Shown: positions 17,078 through 25,127 of the stretch, piece by piece
Layout: every line of letters begins with the position of its first letter
Position numbering within the stretch: the stretch's first letter is position 1
From: Cupriavidus lacunae
Lineage (GTDB): Bacteria > Pseudomonadota > Gammaproteobacteria > Burkholderiales > Burkholderiaceae
DNA: 64,000 bases
Assembly (NCBI RefSeq): GCF_003353055.1
Contig: NZ_QKWJ01000008.1
Location: 62,001 to 126,000, forward strand
Direction: 5' to 3'
The notes under the pieces: generated by a model
What the model saw: only the letters and a program-made list of their open reading frames with translations
Database searches by the model: none
What the model was told of the DNA's origin: nothing
Position numbers and translations under genes: made by a program

Positions 17078-17965
17078 TTAGCGGCCCAGATACACCGCTG
17101 TGATCTCCTCACGGTTGTGGCCCAATTCCGAAGACACCTGCAGTCGGGCTACACGATCTATGATTCGCTGTTGCGGGGTGAGCTGGGCTGCGATCGGGCC
17201 TCCAGCCGCCGGGGCGAGCCAGCCCGTGAGTTGCTGGTATCGTCGCTGGGCATATTGATGTCGAAGCCCATGCAACTTGGATAGACCAGCTTTCTTTACA
17301 GCCCGGACATAGCGGCGAAGCTGATCGATATACCTGAGATGTTTGGGGATCATGGAGCCGTTTCCACAGAGTGCAATGGCACGTGCGAGGACTGTTCGCT
17401 GATGTTCATTCGTGATTGGCACAGTACGTGGGCGCCCGCCCTTGCACCAAGACGGCTTAAGTTTGATCTCATGCACCTCATTCACTGGCAGGCCTGATAG
17501 CGCATATTTCGCCTGAAACTTCAAGCATTCCTCACGCCGCAGTCCGAAGGCGAACTGCAATTCGATAGAGCACCTCAGGCGTTCATCTGAAATTTTTTCA
17601 AGATATTCATCATGAATAGTCAGTGCTTTTGAAACATTTGTGACATAGCGGCGCTTCGCAATTCCCAGTTCGCCATTGCTACGTGGCACGCAGTTCTGCT
17701 TGCCGACTTTTTCCGCCCACCACCGTACATGTGACATACGGTTCTTCATGGTGCTTGCCGTAATGCCGCTAGCTTTCCATCGTGCCACCAGGGCATCAAC
17801 GTGCTTTGGCTTTAAGCCGGTCGCAGGAAGCGTTCGATAACCCATGTCTTTGAGGTCATGAGCCACTTGTGCAAGCACGTACTTCCGAGCAGCTTGCGTC
17901 GCATACGAGCCATCACGATTGCGCTTTACCAACCGCATCAGGTCAATAAAGATATCGATCTTCAT
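17078..17965 (-). CDS. tyrosine recombinase (integrase_1-type)
   Basis: This 295-residue site-specific recombinase has the full catalytic set: Arg143 in FGLRREE, Lys near 170-175, His232 and Arg235 in LHGLRHQ, His283 in SELGHNREE and the nucleophile Tyr292 in TAVYLGR at the extreme C-terminus. The N-terminal third (about 1-110) is the core-binding domain. The start is ATG 17965, with GGGAG upstream. No tRNA or phage gene is nearby, so the element it once mobilised is unclear. The non-coding DNA just upstream of it (18.0-19.7 kb) is a candidate for its recombination sites. Confidence 0.85.
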   Translation of the reverse strand: MKIDIFIDLMRLVKRNRDGSYATQAARKYVLAQVAHDLKDMGYRTLPATGLKPKHVDALVARWKASGITASTMKNRMSHVRWWAEKVGKQNCVPRSNGELGIAKRRYVTNVSKALTIHDEYLEKISDERLRCSIELQFAFGLRREECLKFQAKYALSGLPVNEVHEIKLKPSWCKGGRPRTVPITNEHQRTVLARAIALCGNGSMIPKHLRYIDQLRRYVRAVKKAGLSKLHGLRHQYAQRRYQQLTGWLAPAAGGPIAAQLTPQQRIIDRVARLQVSSELGHNREEITAVYLGR

Positions 17966-18413
17966 TCCGCTCCCTCATTTTGGTCTGTGTCAATTCTGGT
18001 CAGTGATTAATGCGACTGGCTGAAACCAGTCCTGGCACCGTGCCCCTCGGGGCGCGGTACGGGTACAGCCGCCAGCCTCGGCATCACCATCAAGGCCAGT
18101 GCGTCCCGCTTGGGGTACGTACAGACGTGTTGGCGACGACATGCCGGGCCTACGTGAGGCGGAAACCTACCTCCGCCACCATTGCTTTCCAATGGACAAC
18201 TGATTGCAGTGCTGGATGTCCGCTTTTAGAGTGCGGGCGAACTCGCCGAAGATGCTTCGGCTATGCTCAGGATGGCCTGAGGAAAATACGCAGGAAGAAA
18301 GGGGGTAAAGGCGTCTCTAGTTGATAAGAAGGGCTGGATTAATGTGATGGAAAAGTAGATATGCCGTTTAGCCAATGTAAACCGTTGGCTATCGCTCAGG
18401 GAAACGGGAGGGG
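17966..18413. other. structured non-coding DNA upstream of the integrase
   Basis: About 450 bases with several short inverted repeats: ACTGG...CCAGT near 18015-18030, GGCGGA...TCCGCC near 18158-18177, and CATTG...CAATG near 18179-18194. It has no convincing gene. GC falls through the segment. It could hold the integrase promoter, an attachment site or a small RNA; nothing decisive is visible. Confidence 0.35.
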
Positions 18414-18521
18414 ATGGAAAGAGTTGCGAAAAGCAAATGGCATTTCGTTGTTGTGGAGTTAGTTTACGAAATCACTTCAAGTAATGTGAAGTTGGTGCAA
18501 TACTGCAAACGAGATGAATAA
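18414..18521 (+). CDS. possible 35-residue peptide
   Basis: ATG 18414 is directly preceded by GGGAGGGG. The reading frame gives a basic, beta-rich peptide (ERVAKSKWHFVVVELVYEI at its start) before TAA at 18519-18521. Composition looks protein-like and GC is well below the window average. The spacing to the ribosome site is too tight for confidence and no family is recognised. Confidence 0.25.
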   Translation: MERVAKSKWHFVVVELVYEITSSNVKLVQYCKRDE

Positions 18522-18643
18522 CCGCTTAAGAATGAAATGAAAGAAATGGGTATGCCGGGCACCCCTATGTTGACGAAATGTTCAGCCTTGTAGGCCCGGC
18601 GGGATCGGGAGATGCCTAGCGTGTTTCATGAGGAGGAATCTCA

Positions 18644-19036
18644 GTGGCGAGCCTTTCAGGTGTGCGAAAGCTCCAAAGGGAGATTCAGTACTTGAGATAC
18701 TCTGGAAGGGAAATGTATGGGCATGAAGGCTTGGTAGGCCTTCAGCCATGGTCCGGGAAAATTGGGGTGCCTGTGAAAGGCTTAAAGTCGATGGGGCGCT
18801 TCAGCGATCGACCCATAACCGGAACGACAGTGGGATCGCTCGGGATGGACGCGGTTCCCCGCTCGTTTGCGCACGCGACGCAGGTCGAACCCCAAGATGG
18901 GAACCAAAGAGTTCACCCCTTACAACCATTTAATCCATTCAGCTTGGGGCGCGCAATGCCGCTGCCCAGAGGGGGCGGAAAGTGTTATCCGCGTAATATG
19001 CGGCGTTCGACTTTTACACAGGCGTGGATTTCTTAA
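18644..19036 (+). CDS. possible small protein in the low-GC accessory region
   Basis: GTG 18644 has an excellent AGGAGG site seven bases upstream, and the frame runs 130 codons. The translated sequence shows no recognisable domain, and its last third runs through copy 1 of the duplicated motif described below, whose conservation does not respect this frame. It may be a real orphan gene or a chance frame behind a Shine-Dalgarno-like sequence. Confidence 0.25.
   Translation: MASLSGVRKLQREIQYLRYSGREMYGHEGLVGLQPWSGKIGVPVKGLKSMGRFSDRPITGTTVGSLGMDAVPRSFAHATQVEPQDGNQRVHPLQPFNPFSLGRAMPLPRGGGKCYPRNMRRSTFTQAWIS
18941..19018 (+). repeat. duplicated dyad motif, copy 1
   Basis: This segment shares with 19349-19428 the order GCTTG-GGCGCGCA, TGCCCAGAGGG, a GTTAT/GTATT step, TAATATGCG and TCGACTTTT. 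Its core CCGCGTAATATGCGG is a dyad with a central A. The two copies are 408 bases apart in the same orientation, with a two-base length difference. Confidence 0.6.
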
Positions 19037-19149
19037 CTCGAAGGACAGCAGGACATTCTTCGATTGAGAGTCGGCAGATGCTAAGTAGCCTGCCTCCTGT
19101 CCTGAGTGCGCCCACTATGTCAGTTAAGGTCTGTCTAGACAAAAAACCT

Positions 19150-19187
19150 GGGGCGGCGTACGCAACGAAAATAAAAGGTTGCGCCGC
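19150..19187. repeat. strong inverted repeat
   Basis: GGGCGGCG-TAC-GCAAC at about 19151-19166 pairs with GTTGC-GCCGCC at 19178-19188 across an A-rich loop (GAAAATAAAAG). It lies between the two copies of the duplicated motif. There is no T-tract after it, so it is not an ordinary terminator on the plus strand. Confidence 0.55.
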
Positions 19188-19348
19188 CACGTTCGGTAAG
19201 AAGCGGAAGGAGGCTTATCGAAATCTGGCCAGTTGACGCGTGGACGCACTTAGAGAGCCCAGCCAAAGGCCCTAAAAATGAACGCGTTATGGCTTAGACG
19301 GCGAACACAGTAATAAGTGCCTGGCCGGAGGAAGTCATGCCGCGTACG

Positions 19349-19428
19349 GCTTGTGGCGCGCAGCGCCAAGGTCGATGCCCAGAGGGCGAGAAGTGGTATT
19401 AGCATAATATGCGACATCGACTTTTGCA
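19349..19428 (+). repeat. duplicated dyad motif, copy 2
   Basis: Second copy of the 18941-19018 motif. Its core GCATAATATGC is a perfect dyad around a central A, and the following CGACATCGACTTTTGCA matches copy 1 in the TCGACTTTT part. A GGAGG-ATG pair (ATG 19337) lies just upstream but its frame closes after 21 codons. Confidence 0.6.
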
Positions 19429-19744
19429 AGTCGCAGCCCCGCCAAACCTTTGTCCCATGTCGGATGCGTTGCTATCCGCAGAGTTGCTCACTCCACAGGT
19501 CTTTGGGTAAATTGGTTGGTGGAAACTGATGGGGCGCCGCCGGCATGAAGCTTGGACTTCAGCGGGTTCGGCGCAATTGGCTGGCTATAAGAGCATCAGG
19601 CGCGCAAGCGCTGGTTATGGAACGCATGAATAATAAATATTCAGCACGTGCATTACTACTTTTTTCCTGTCACAGGGGGAAGACCCCGGGTGCGGCTGTT
19701 TTCAAGCAAGGATCGCGAGTAGGCCCGCCGAAGGCTGAGCAGGG

Positions 19745-19890
19745 AGGGGGTGGATGAGCGCCTCATCAGTTGCGAATCGCTGCAGAGCCATGGTCAGTGC
19801 CGACATCACCACCAGCCCACGACCTTGCGCGAGTACAAGTCCAGCACGACCGCCAGATACAGCCAGCCTTGGGCCGTGCGGATATAGGGG
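19745..19890 (-). pseudogene. IS3-family transposase OrfB fragment
   Basis: From 19890 downwards the frame reads [20 protein letters not shown] then RKVVGW, a hallmark of the IS3-family DDE transposase around the second catalytic Asp. A frame change near 19806 then gives [21 protein letters not shown], which in intact elements follows about ten residues later. The piece is therefore both truncated and internally deleted. Confidence 0.8.
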
Positions 19891-19965
19891 TGAGTAGGCC
19901 GGGGGAGTTTCACCCCCAGCCTCTCGCAGAACCGGACGTGAGCCTCTCGACTCATCCGGCTCCCA
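19890..19965 (-). ncRNA. group II intron domains V and VI (3' end of the intron)
   Basis: The 34-base domain V reads on the minus strand from 19962 to 19929 as GAGCCGGATGAGTC-GAGA-G followed by GCTCACGTCCGGTTC. It has the catalytic AGC triad near its start and a GNRA-type loop. Domain VI follows (GGCTGGGGGTGAAACTCCCC, then CGGCCTAC with the branch-point A). The intron end is at about 19890, ending CAC just before the OrfB codons. Confidence 0.85.
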
Positions 19966-20515
19966 TCATCCAACCGCAGGAAGACATCCCATTCCCCAAT
20001 GCGCAAAGGCAGTCGGGAATTGACGCGCAAGCCGCCCGAGGGCGTGTCTCGCCCGCGTTTTATGGCGAGCGAGAGATTTGTACTTGCGCATCATCCAGCG
20101 CACCAGGTAGTCATTCATGTGTTTCCAGATCACCGACATCGCCGAGCCATGGAAGCGGCCGTAGTACTGCTGCCACCCCCTTAGAATCGGATTGAACATC
20201 GCCGCCAGGTCGCCCAATTCGCGGTCGTACATCAGTTGCAAATGCCATCCCCGAATAGTCTGCCGCATCGCCTTGAGGGCGTCACGGCTGACCGCCGGGG
20301 CGAAGTTCACGTAGACCCGCTGATACTTGTCCACCGCTTTGCGCGGCCGGAAGGTGTATCCCAGGAAGGTGAACTGGACATCAGGATGTGCTTACCGCCG
20401 ATTGACGTCCCGACAGTAGACGATCCTCGTCTTGCCCGGGTGCAACTCGAGCCCGCATTCGCGGAACCGCTCGCCGATCTTGTCTAACGCCAGCTTGGCC
20501 TGAGCCAAGCTCTTT
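19966..20515 (-). pseudogene. group II intron reverse transcriptase/maturase, 3' fragment
   Basis: The readable part begins AQAKLALDKIGERFRECGLE then LHPGKTRIVYCRD (end of the RT domain). It meets an in-frame TAA at 20392-20394 and continues FTFLGYTFRPRKA, then the maturase X domain ([30 protein letters not shown]). The N-terminal half, with the YADD active site, is missing. It is fused at 20515 to IS3 orfA, and the gene is dead. Confidence 0.85.
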
Positions 20516-20618
20516 CCATCGACCGGCAAACCTCGCTGACCGATAATCCTTGGTCTCGCACCATCCGTACCACTTCCAGCTTGAAGCTGGCGTCAAATTG
20601 TCGGCGCCTTCTTGTCAT
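20516..20618 (-). pseudogene. IS3-family OrfA N-terminal fragment
   Basis: ATG at 20618 begins MTRRRRQFDASFKLEVVRMV then RDQGLSVSEVCRSM, the typical helix-turn-helix start of IS3-family OrfA. Homology stops at the join with the group II intron RT fragment near 20515. The probable left inverted repeat lies upstream at about 20660-20682. Confidence 0.8.
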
Positions 20619-20718
20619 CTATCTTCCTTCCTCGTCGATTCCGGATTGTCCTCCTATCGACCTGTCCGAGGAAATTAGACCACCACACACATCACACACT
20701 GCAGTAGAGGGGGGCGTT

Positions 20719-20877
20719 ATGACGATCGGTTTAGCCGTTTTGATGGTGGGAGTTCCGGTCGCGGCATTTTTTATCTGGGTTGCCCGGAATGGTCTACGTG
20801 CGGAGGAGAGGGAGCGGGAGGAGCGCCGTAGACGGAGTTTCAGGTGTCAATGTCGCGAAAAAGATGCCGAAGAGTGA
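20719..20877 (+). CDS. small single-pass membrane protein
   Basis: A 52-residue protein starting at ATG 20719 behind GAGGGGGG. One N-terminal transmembrane helix (LAVLMVGVPVAAFFIWVA) is followed by a strongly charged tail rich in Glu and Arg. It lies just outside the IS3 remnant. No family is recognised; it has the usual look of small inner-membrane proteins. Confidence 0.55.
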   Translation: MTIGLAVLMVGVPVAAFFIWVARNGLRAEEREREERRRRSFRCQCREKDAEE

Positions 20878-21287
20878 GTTGCCTCATAGCCTTTTGGCAA
20901 TTCTCTCGCACGTAGAGCACCGCTGCATGCGCCGGTGTCAATCATATCGGCTCAGCTGCATTGAACTCGAACTTCAATGGTGAAGGCCATATGCCAATAA
21001 GCTTTTATGACGCACGCCGTACTTTGGCGGCGGCTGTACCGTGCGTCGTCCCCTTCCACGTGATCGTCGCTAATTGTGTGCTTGACTCATCCAGCGGCTC
21101 GCGGGTTGTAATCAATTATCGTAGCGCAGTAGCGCAATTGGCGAACACGGCGTCCGCGTCGAACGATAGGCCTACCCAGCCCGTTGTGCAGCATCAGTTT
21201 CCACGCTAACATAAGTCCCCGGCAGCCGAGACAACGGCTGCCGACGTCGCTCGGACGGTTCCGGGCGCTTACGTAAAGGACCCTCTC
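20878..21287. other. intergenic region before alaC
   Basis: About 400 bases with no supportable gene. A hairpin, GGCAGCCG...CGGCTGCC at 21221-21242, lies roughly 50 bases before the aminotransferase start and may be part of its leader. No T-tract follows it. A promoter for the aminotransferase is expected here but no clear consensus is seen. Confidence 0.4.
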
Positions 21288-22514
21288 ATGACTGCCGCTT
21301 CTGGCAAGCGCCGCTTTGCGCGCATCGATCGCCTTCCTCCGTACGTTTTCAATATCACCGCCGAGCTTAAGATGGCCGCCCGCCGCCGTGGCGAGGACAT
21401 CATCGACATGAGCATGGGCAACCCCGATGGCGCCACGCCGGCGCATATCGTGGCCAAGCTCACGGAAGCGGCGCAGCGGCCCGATACGCACGGCTACTCG
21501 GCCTCCAAGGGCATTCCGCGCCTGCGCCGCGCGATCTCGCACTGGTACCGCGAGCGCTATGACGTGGAGATCGATCCGGATACGGAGGCCATCGTCACCA
21601 TCGGTTCCAAGGAAGGCCTGGCGCACCTGATGCTGGCCACGCTGGACCGCGGCGACACGGTGCTGGTGCCCGATCCCAGCTACCCCATCCATATCTATGG
21701 TGCGGTGATTGCCGGCGCGGATATCCGCTCTGTGCCGCTGGTGCCGGGCATCGACTTCTTTGCCGAGCTGGAGCGCGCTATCCGCGGCAGCTATCCCAAG
21801 CCCAAGATGATCGTGCTGGGTTTTCCGTCCAACCCCACCGCGCAATGCGTGGAGCTGGACTTCTTCGAGCGGGTCATCGCGCTGGCACGCAAGCACGATA
21901 TCTTCGTGGTGCACGACCTGGCCTATGCCGACATCGTCTTCGACGGCTGGAAGGCGCCGTCGATCATGCAGGTGCCGGGCGCCAAGGACATCGCGGTGGA
22001 GTTCTTCACGCTGTCCAAGAGCTACAACATGGCGGGCTGGCGCGTGGGCTTCATGGTGGGCAACCCGGACCTGGTGGCGGCGCTCACGCGCATCAAGAGC
22101 TATCACGACTACGGCACCTTCACGCCGCTGCAGATCGCGGCCATCGCCGCGCTGGAGGGCGACCAGCAATGCGTCAGCGAGATCGCCGCGCAGTACCAGT
22201 CGCGCCGCGACGTGCTGGCGCGCGGGCTGATCGAAGCGGGCTGGCCGGTCGAGATCCCGAAGGCGTCGATGTATATCTGGGCACGGATTCCTGATCCATA
22301 CCGCGCGCTGGGCTCGCTGGAGTTCTCCAAGCAGTTGCTGGCCAAGGCCAAGGTATCGGTGTCGCCGGGCATCGGCTTTGGCGACTATGGCGACGAGTAC
22401 GTGCGCTTTGCCCTGATCGAAAACGAATCGCGCATCCGGCAGGCGGTGCGGGGCATCAAGGCGATGTTCCGCGCGGACGGGCTGGTCAAGCCGCCGTCGG
22501 CCGCGCAGGCATGA
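21288..22514 (+). CDS. alaC: AlaC-type PLP aminotransferase
   Basis: This 408-residue class I/II aminotransferase very probably interconverts alanine/2-oxoglutarate and pyruvate/glutamate in the cytosol. Visible features are [14 protein letters not shown] near the N-terminus, [20 protein letters not shown], the Asp/Tyr pair in [10 protein letters not shown], the PLP lysine in [14 protein letters not shown], and a C-terminal [15 protein letters not shown]. This combination matches E. coli AlaC (YfdZ) and close relatives closely. The ATG at 21288 has AAGGA seven bases upstream. It stands alone, converging on the valine operon. Confidence 0.85.
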   Translation: MTAASGKRRFARIDRLPPYVFNITAELKMAARRRGEDIIDMSMGNPDGATPAHIVAKLTEAAQRPDTHGYSASKGIPRLRRAISHWYRERYDVEIDPDTEAIVTIGSKEGLAHLMLATLDRGDTVLVPDPSYPIHIYGAVIAGADIRSVPLVPGIDFFAELERAIRGSYPKPKMIVLGFPSNPTAQCVELDFFERVIALARKHDIFVVHDLAYADIVFDGWKAPSIMQVPGAKDIAVEFFTLSKSYNMAGWRVGFMVGNPDLVAALTRIKSYHDYGTFTPLQIAAIAALEGDQQCVSEIAAQYQSRRDVLARGLIEAGWPVEIPKASMYIWARIPDPYRALGSLEFSKQLLAKAKVSVSPGIGFGDYGDEYVRFALIENESRIRQAVRGIKAMFRADGLVKPPSAAQA

Positions 22515-22527
22515 ACGCGCGCTGCGC

Positions 22528-23199
22528 TCAGTAGCGGCGCAGCGCCTCCAGGTCGAGCACGTGCACCGCGCCGTGCTCGACCGCCAGCAAGCCTGCATCC
22601 TCCAGCACCCTGAGAGCAGCATTGGCCCGCTGGCGCGAGATGCCGGCCAGCAGGCCGACTTCTTCCTGCGTCAGGTGCAGGCTCACATTCTCGCTGTCCA
22701 GCGGACACAGCACGGGATGGAACAGCGTAGCCAGCGCCCGTGCCACGCGTCCTTCGATGCCGTGCAGCCGCTCATGCTCGACCGTAGCGATAAACAAGCC
22801 CAGTCGTTCATTGAGCTGGTCGAGCAGATAGCGGTTGAAGGGCAGGCTGGTCTCCTGCAGCCAGCGGAAGATCGCCGCGGGCATGCAGGCGATGCGTGAA
22901 TCGCGCAAGGCCACCACGTCATAGCGCAGCGCTTCGCGCTTGAGCAGCGAGCCTTCGCCAAGCCAGCCACCGGCCGGCACGCCGGTCAGGGTCGCGCGCT
23001 TGCCCGAGGGCGATGCGCAATGCACCTTGACCAGGCCCTGTGCGATGCCGAGCCAGCTGTCCGCCAGGTCGCCCTTGCGGCTGACATAGGCGCCTTGCGG
23101 CACTGCACGTTCACGCAGTTCGGCGCGCACGCGCTGGCGTTGCTCCGGGGTCAGTGCTATTGCCCAGGGGCTACGCGCCAGCAGCGCGTCGAGGCTCAC
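22528..23199 (-). CDS. Crp/Fnr family transcriptional regulator
   Basis: About 223 residues from the preferred GTG 23199, just 15 bases after the stop of the hydrolase gene; a longer frame to 23262 would overlap it. The N-terminal part is a cyclic-nucleotide-binding-like barrel (GAYVSRKGDLADSWLGIAQG). The C-terminal winged HTH is LHLTQEEVGLLAGISRQRAN then AALRVLEDAGLL. No FNR-type cysteine cluster is seen, so it is more Crp-like. It is the last gene of the valine-catabolism operon and may report on CoA or energy status. That link is inference. Confidence 0.8.
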   Translation of the reverse strand: MSLDALLARSPWAIALTPEQRQRVRAELRERAVPQGAYVSRKGDLADSWLGIAQGLVKVHCASPSGKRATLTGVPAGGWLGEGSLLKREALRYDVVALRDSRIACMPAAIFRWLQETSLPFNRYLLDQLNERLGLFIATVEHERLHGIEGRVARALATLFHPVLCPLDSENVSLHLTQEEVGLLAGISRQRANAALRVLEDAGLLAVEHGAVHVLDLEALRRY

Positions 23200-23213
23200 G
23201 GTGCCACATCCGT

Positions 23214-24347
23214 TCAGGCAGGCAAGGCGAGGGGCAACGGCTGTTCGCCGGGCGCCCACCACGGCTGGAACAGCGCCTGCACGGTGGCGTCATCCACGTC
23301 GTCATAGCTGGCGATGCGCCAGTGCGGCGTGTTGTCCTTGTCGACGATCAGCGCGCGCACGCCTTCGATGAAATCCCCTTGCGCGAACGTATTGACCACT
23401 ATCGCCAGTTCCATGCGGAAGCAGTTGGCCAGGTCCATGCGGCGGCCGCGCAGCAGCAGTTCGCGCGTGGCGCAGGCGGACAGCGGCGAACGGGTGCGCA
23501 GCACGTCGATGGTGCGGGTGGCCCACGCGGTGTAGGCCGGGTCGTCCTGGCAGGCCAGTCCGGCCAGGATCTCGGGCAGCGTTGCGTGCGCCGGGAAATG
23601 CTGCAGCAGCGCCGGCAGCACCTGCAGCAGCGGCGCGTCGGCGGCGCTGGTCACGGGCTCGCGCACCAGCGCATGGTGCAGGTCTGCCAGCGTGTCCGGG
23701 CCCCAGGCGATGCCGGCGAGCGTCTGCTCCAGGCCGGCCAGCGTGGCGCTGTCGACCGCGGCATCGGCCAGCCCGCACAGCAGCGCGTCGGCCGCGCCGA
23801 TGGTGACGCCGGTCAGCCCCAGGTACAGGGCCAGCTGCACCGGCAGCTTCGACAGGAAATGGCTGGCGCCCACGTCGGGCACCAGGCCGATGCCGGTTTC
23901 CGGCATGGCCACGCGCGAGCGTTCAGTGACGATGCGCAGGTGCGCGGCTTGCGCCAGCCCCATGCCGCCACCCATGACGATGCCGTCCATCAGCGCCACC
24001 AGCGGCTTGGGAAAGCGGTGCAGGCGATAGTCCAGCGTGTATTCGTCGATGAAGAAGCGCCGGTGCAGCGGCGTGCCGTCGCGGTAGCTGTCAGTCAGCG
24101 CGCGGATATCGCCGCCGGCGCAGAAGGCCTTGGGGCCGGCGCCGCGCAGCACCACGGCGCGGACGGCGTCGTCCTGCGCCCACGCTTCCATCTGCGCGCC
24201 GAGCGCGACGATCATCGGATACGACAGGGCGTTGAGCTGGCGCGGCCGGTTCAGCGTGGCAATGCCGACGCCGTTGACGACCTGGAACAGCACCTCCGGC
24301 TCGGCGGCATCCAGGTTGGCGGCCTTGGTCTCTTCAGTCAGGCGCAT
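23214..24347 (-). CDS. 3-hydroxyisobutyryl-CoA hydrolase (enoyl-CoA hydratase family)
   Basis: This 377-residue protein has the crotonase fold with the C-terminal extension typical of 3-hydroxyisobutyryl-CoA hydrolase. Motifs include FCAGGDIRALTD, DGIVMGGGMGLAQAA (oxyanion hole) and MPETGIGLVPDVGASHFLS. In valine breakdown it releases free 3-hydroxyisobutyrate from its CoA ester, which MmsB then oxidises. It sits ten bases after the enoyl-CoA hydratase gene on the same strand. Confidence 0.88.
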   Translation of the reverse strand: MRLTEETKAANLDAAEPEVLFQVVNGVGIATLNRPRQLNALSYPMIVALGAQMEAWAQDDAVRAVVLRGAGPKAFCAGGDIRALTDSYRDGTPLHRRFFIDEYTLDYRLHRFPKPLVALMDGIVMGGGMGLAQAAHLRIVTERSRVAMPETGIGLVPDVGASHFLSKLPVQLALYLGLTGVTIGAADALLCGLADAAVDSATLAGLEQTLAGIAWGPDTLADLHHALVREPVTSAADAPLLQVLPALLQHFPAHATLPEILAGLACQDDPAYTAWATRTIDVLRTRSPLSACATRELLLRGRRMDLANCFRMELAIVVNTFAQGDFIEGVRALIVDKDNTPHWRIASYDDVDDATVQALFQPWWAPGEQPLPLALPA

Positions 24348-24356
24348 GGCGGGTTC

Positions 24357-25127
24357 CTAGGCGTTGCGCCATTGCGGCGTGCGTTTCTCGAGGAAGGCGT
24401 TGACGCCTTCGCGCTGGTCGGCATCGTCGAACAGGTCGACAAAGCGCTCGCGCTCCAGCGCCAGCGCGGCCTGGCGCGGCACGCCCTGGCGCGCCAGGTG
24501 CACCAGCCGCTTGCTGTGTGCGGCGGCACGGGGGCTGACGTTGCCGGCGCGCTCGGCCATCGCCAGCGCGGTGGCAAGGGACTGGCCGCGCGGCACGACT
24601 TCTTCCACCAGGCCGATGCGCAACGCGGTGGCGGCATCCACGCGCTCATTGGTCAGGATCATGCGCTTGGCCCAGCCTTCGCCCACCAGCCAGGGCAGCG
24701 TCTGCGTGCCGCAGCCGCACGGCAGCAGGCCGACGGCGGCTTCGGGTAGGGCCATCTGCGCCTGTTCCTCGGCGATGCGGATATCGCAGGCCAGCGCGCA
24801 TTCCAGTCCGCCGCCCATGGCATAGCCGTTGATCGCGGCAATCACCACGGGCCGCGCGTTCTGCAGGGCCTCGAAGGCGGTGCCGAACTGCTGCGCCATC
24901 ACGCGGGCGTGGGCGCGGTCGCCTTCGGCAAAGCCGTTCAGGTCGGCGCCGGCGCTGAAGAACTTCTCGCCGGCGCCAGTGACGACGACGGCGCGGATCT
25001 CGGGGTTGGCGTCGATCCTTGCCACCAGCTCGCGCAACTGCTGCAGGCCTTCGGCCGTGAAGGCGTTGGCGGGCGGGCGGCTCAGCGTCAGCGTGGCGAT
25101 GTGGCCTTGCAGGGCGAACTCGATCAT
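24357..25127 (-). CDS. enoyl-CoA hydratase (methacrylyl-CoA hydration)
   Basis: A 256-residue crotonase-family hydratase. Its ATG (25127) overlaps the mmsB stop as ATGA, so the genes are translationally coupled. Motifs: FSAGADLNGF, INGYAMGGGLECALACDIRI, LPEAAVGLLPCGCGTQTL. In this operon it would hydrate methacrylyl-CoA to 3-hydroxyisobutyryl-CoA. A much longer upstream reading in the same frame is only the shadow of mmsB. Confidence 0.88.
   Translation of the reverse strand: MIEFALQGHIATLTLSRPPANAFTAEGLQQLRELVARIDANPEIRAVVVTGAGEKFFSAGADLNGFAEGDRAHARVMAQQFGTAFEALQNARPVVIAAINGYAMGGGLECALACDIRIAEEQAQMALPEAAVGLLPCGCGTQTLPWLVGEGWAKRMILTNERVDAATALRIGLVEEVVPRGQSLATALAMAERAGNVSPRAAAHSKRLVHLARQGVPRQAALALERERFVDLFDDADQREGVNAFLEKRTPQWRNA

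Larger units (their letters stand above)
19745..20682 (-). mobile_element. IS3-family remnant interrupted by a truncated group II intron
   Basis: Reading the minus strand from 20682: a probable IS end (TGGTCTAATTTCC), the start of an IS3-type orfA, an abrupt join to the middle of a group II intron reverse-transcriptase gene, the intron's domains V and VI, and then a piece of IS3 orfB. The intron is thus inserted inside the IS transposase genes, and a deletion has removed the rest of orfA, the start of orfB and the 5' half of the intron. Everything is non-functional by itself. Confidence 0.8.

Noticed and set aside
18660..18780. Group II intron 5' domain or retron RNA
   Set aside because: No 5' intron consensus and no reverse transcriptase reading downstream on this strand; the only intron remains are at 19890-20515 on the minus strand.
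19373..19428. dif site for XerCD
   Set aside because: The reverse complement recalls dif half-sites, but the six-base spacer is missing, so a functional dif is unlikely.
19317..19529. 70-codon frame over repeat copy 2
   Set aside because: The similarity between the two repeat copies does not keep any reading frame, so coding is unlikely.
21087..22622. 511-codon open frame opposite alaC
   Set aside because: Arg/His/Ala-rich translation with no domain; it is the antisense shadow of a well-supported aminotransferase in GC-rich DNA.
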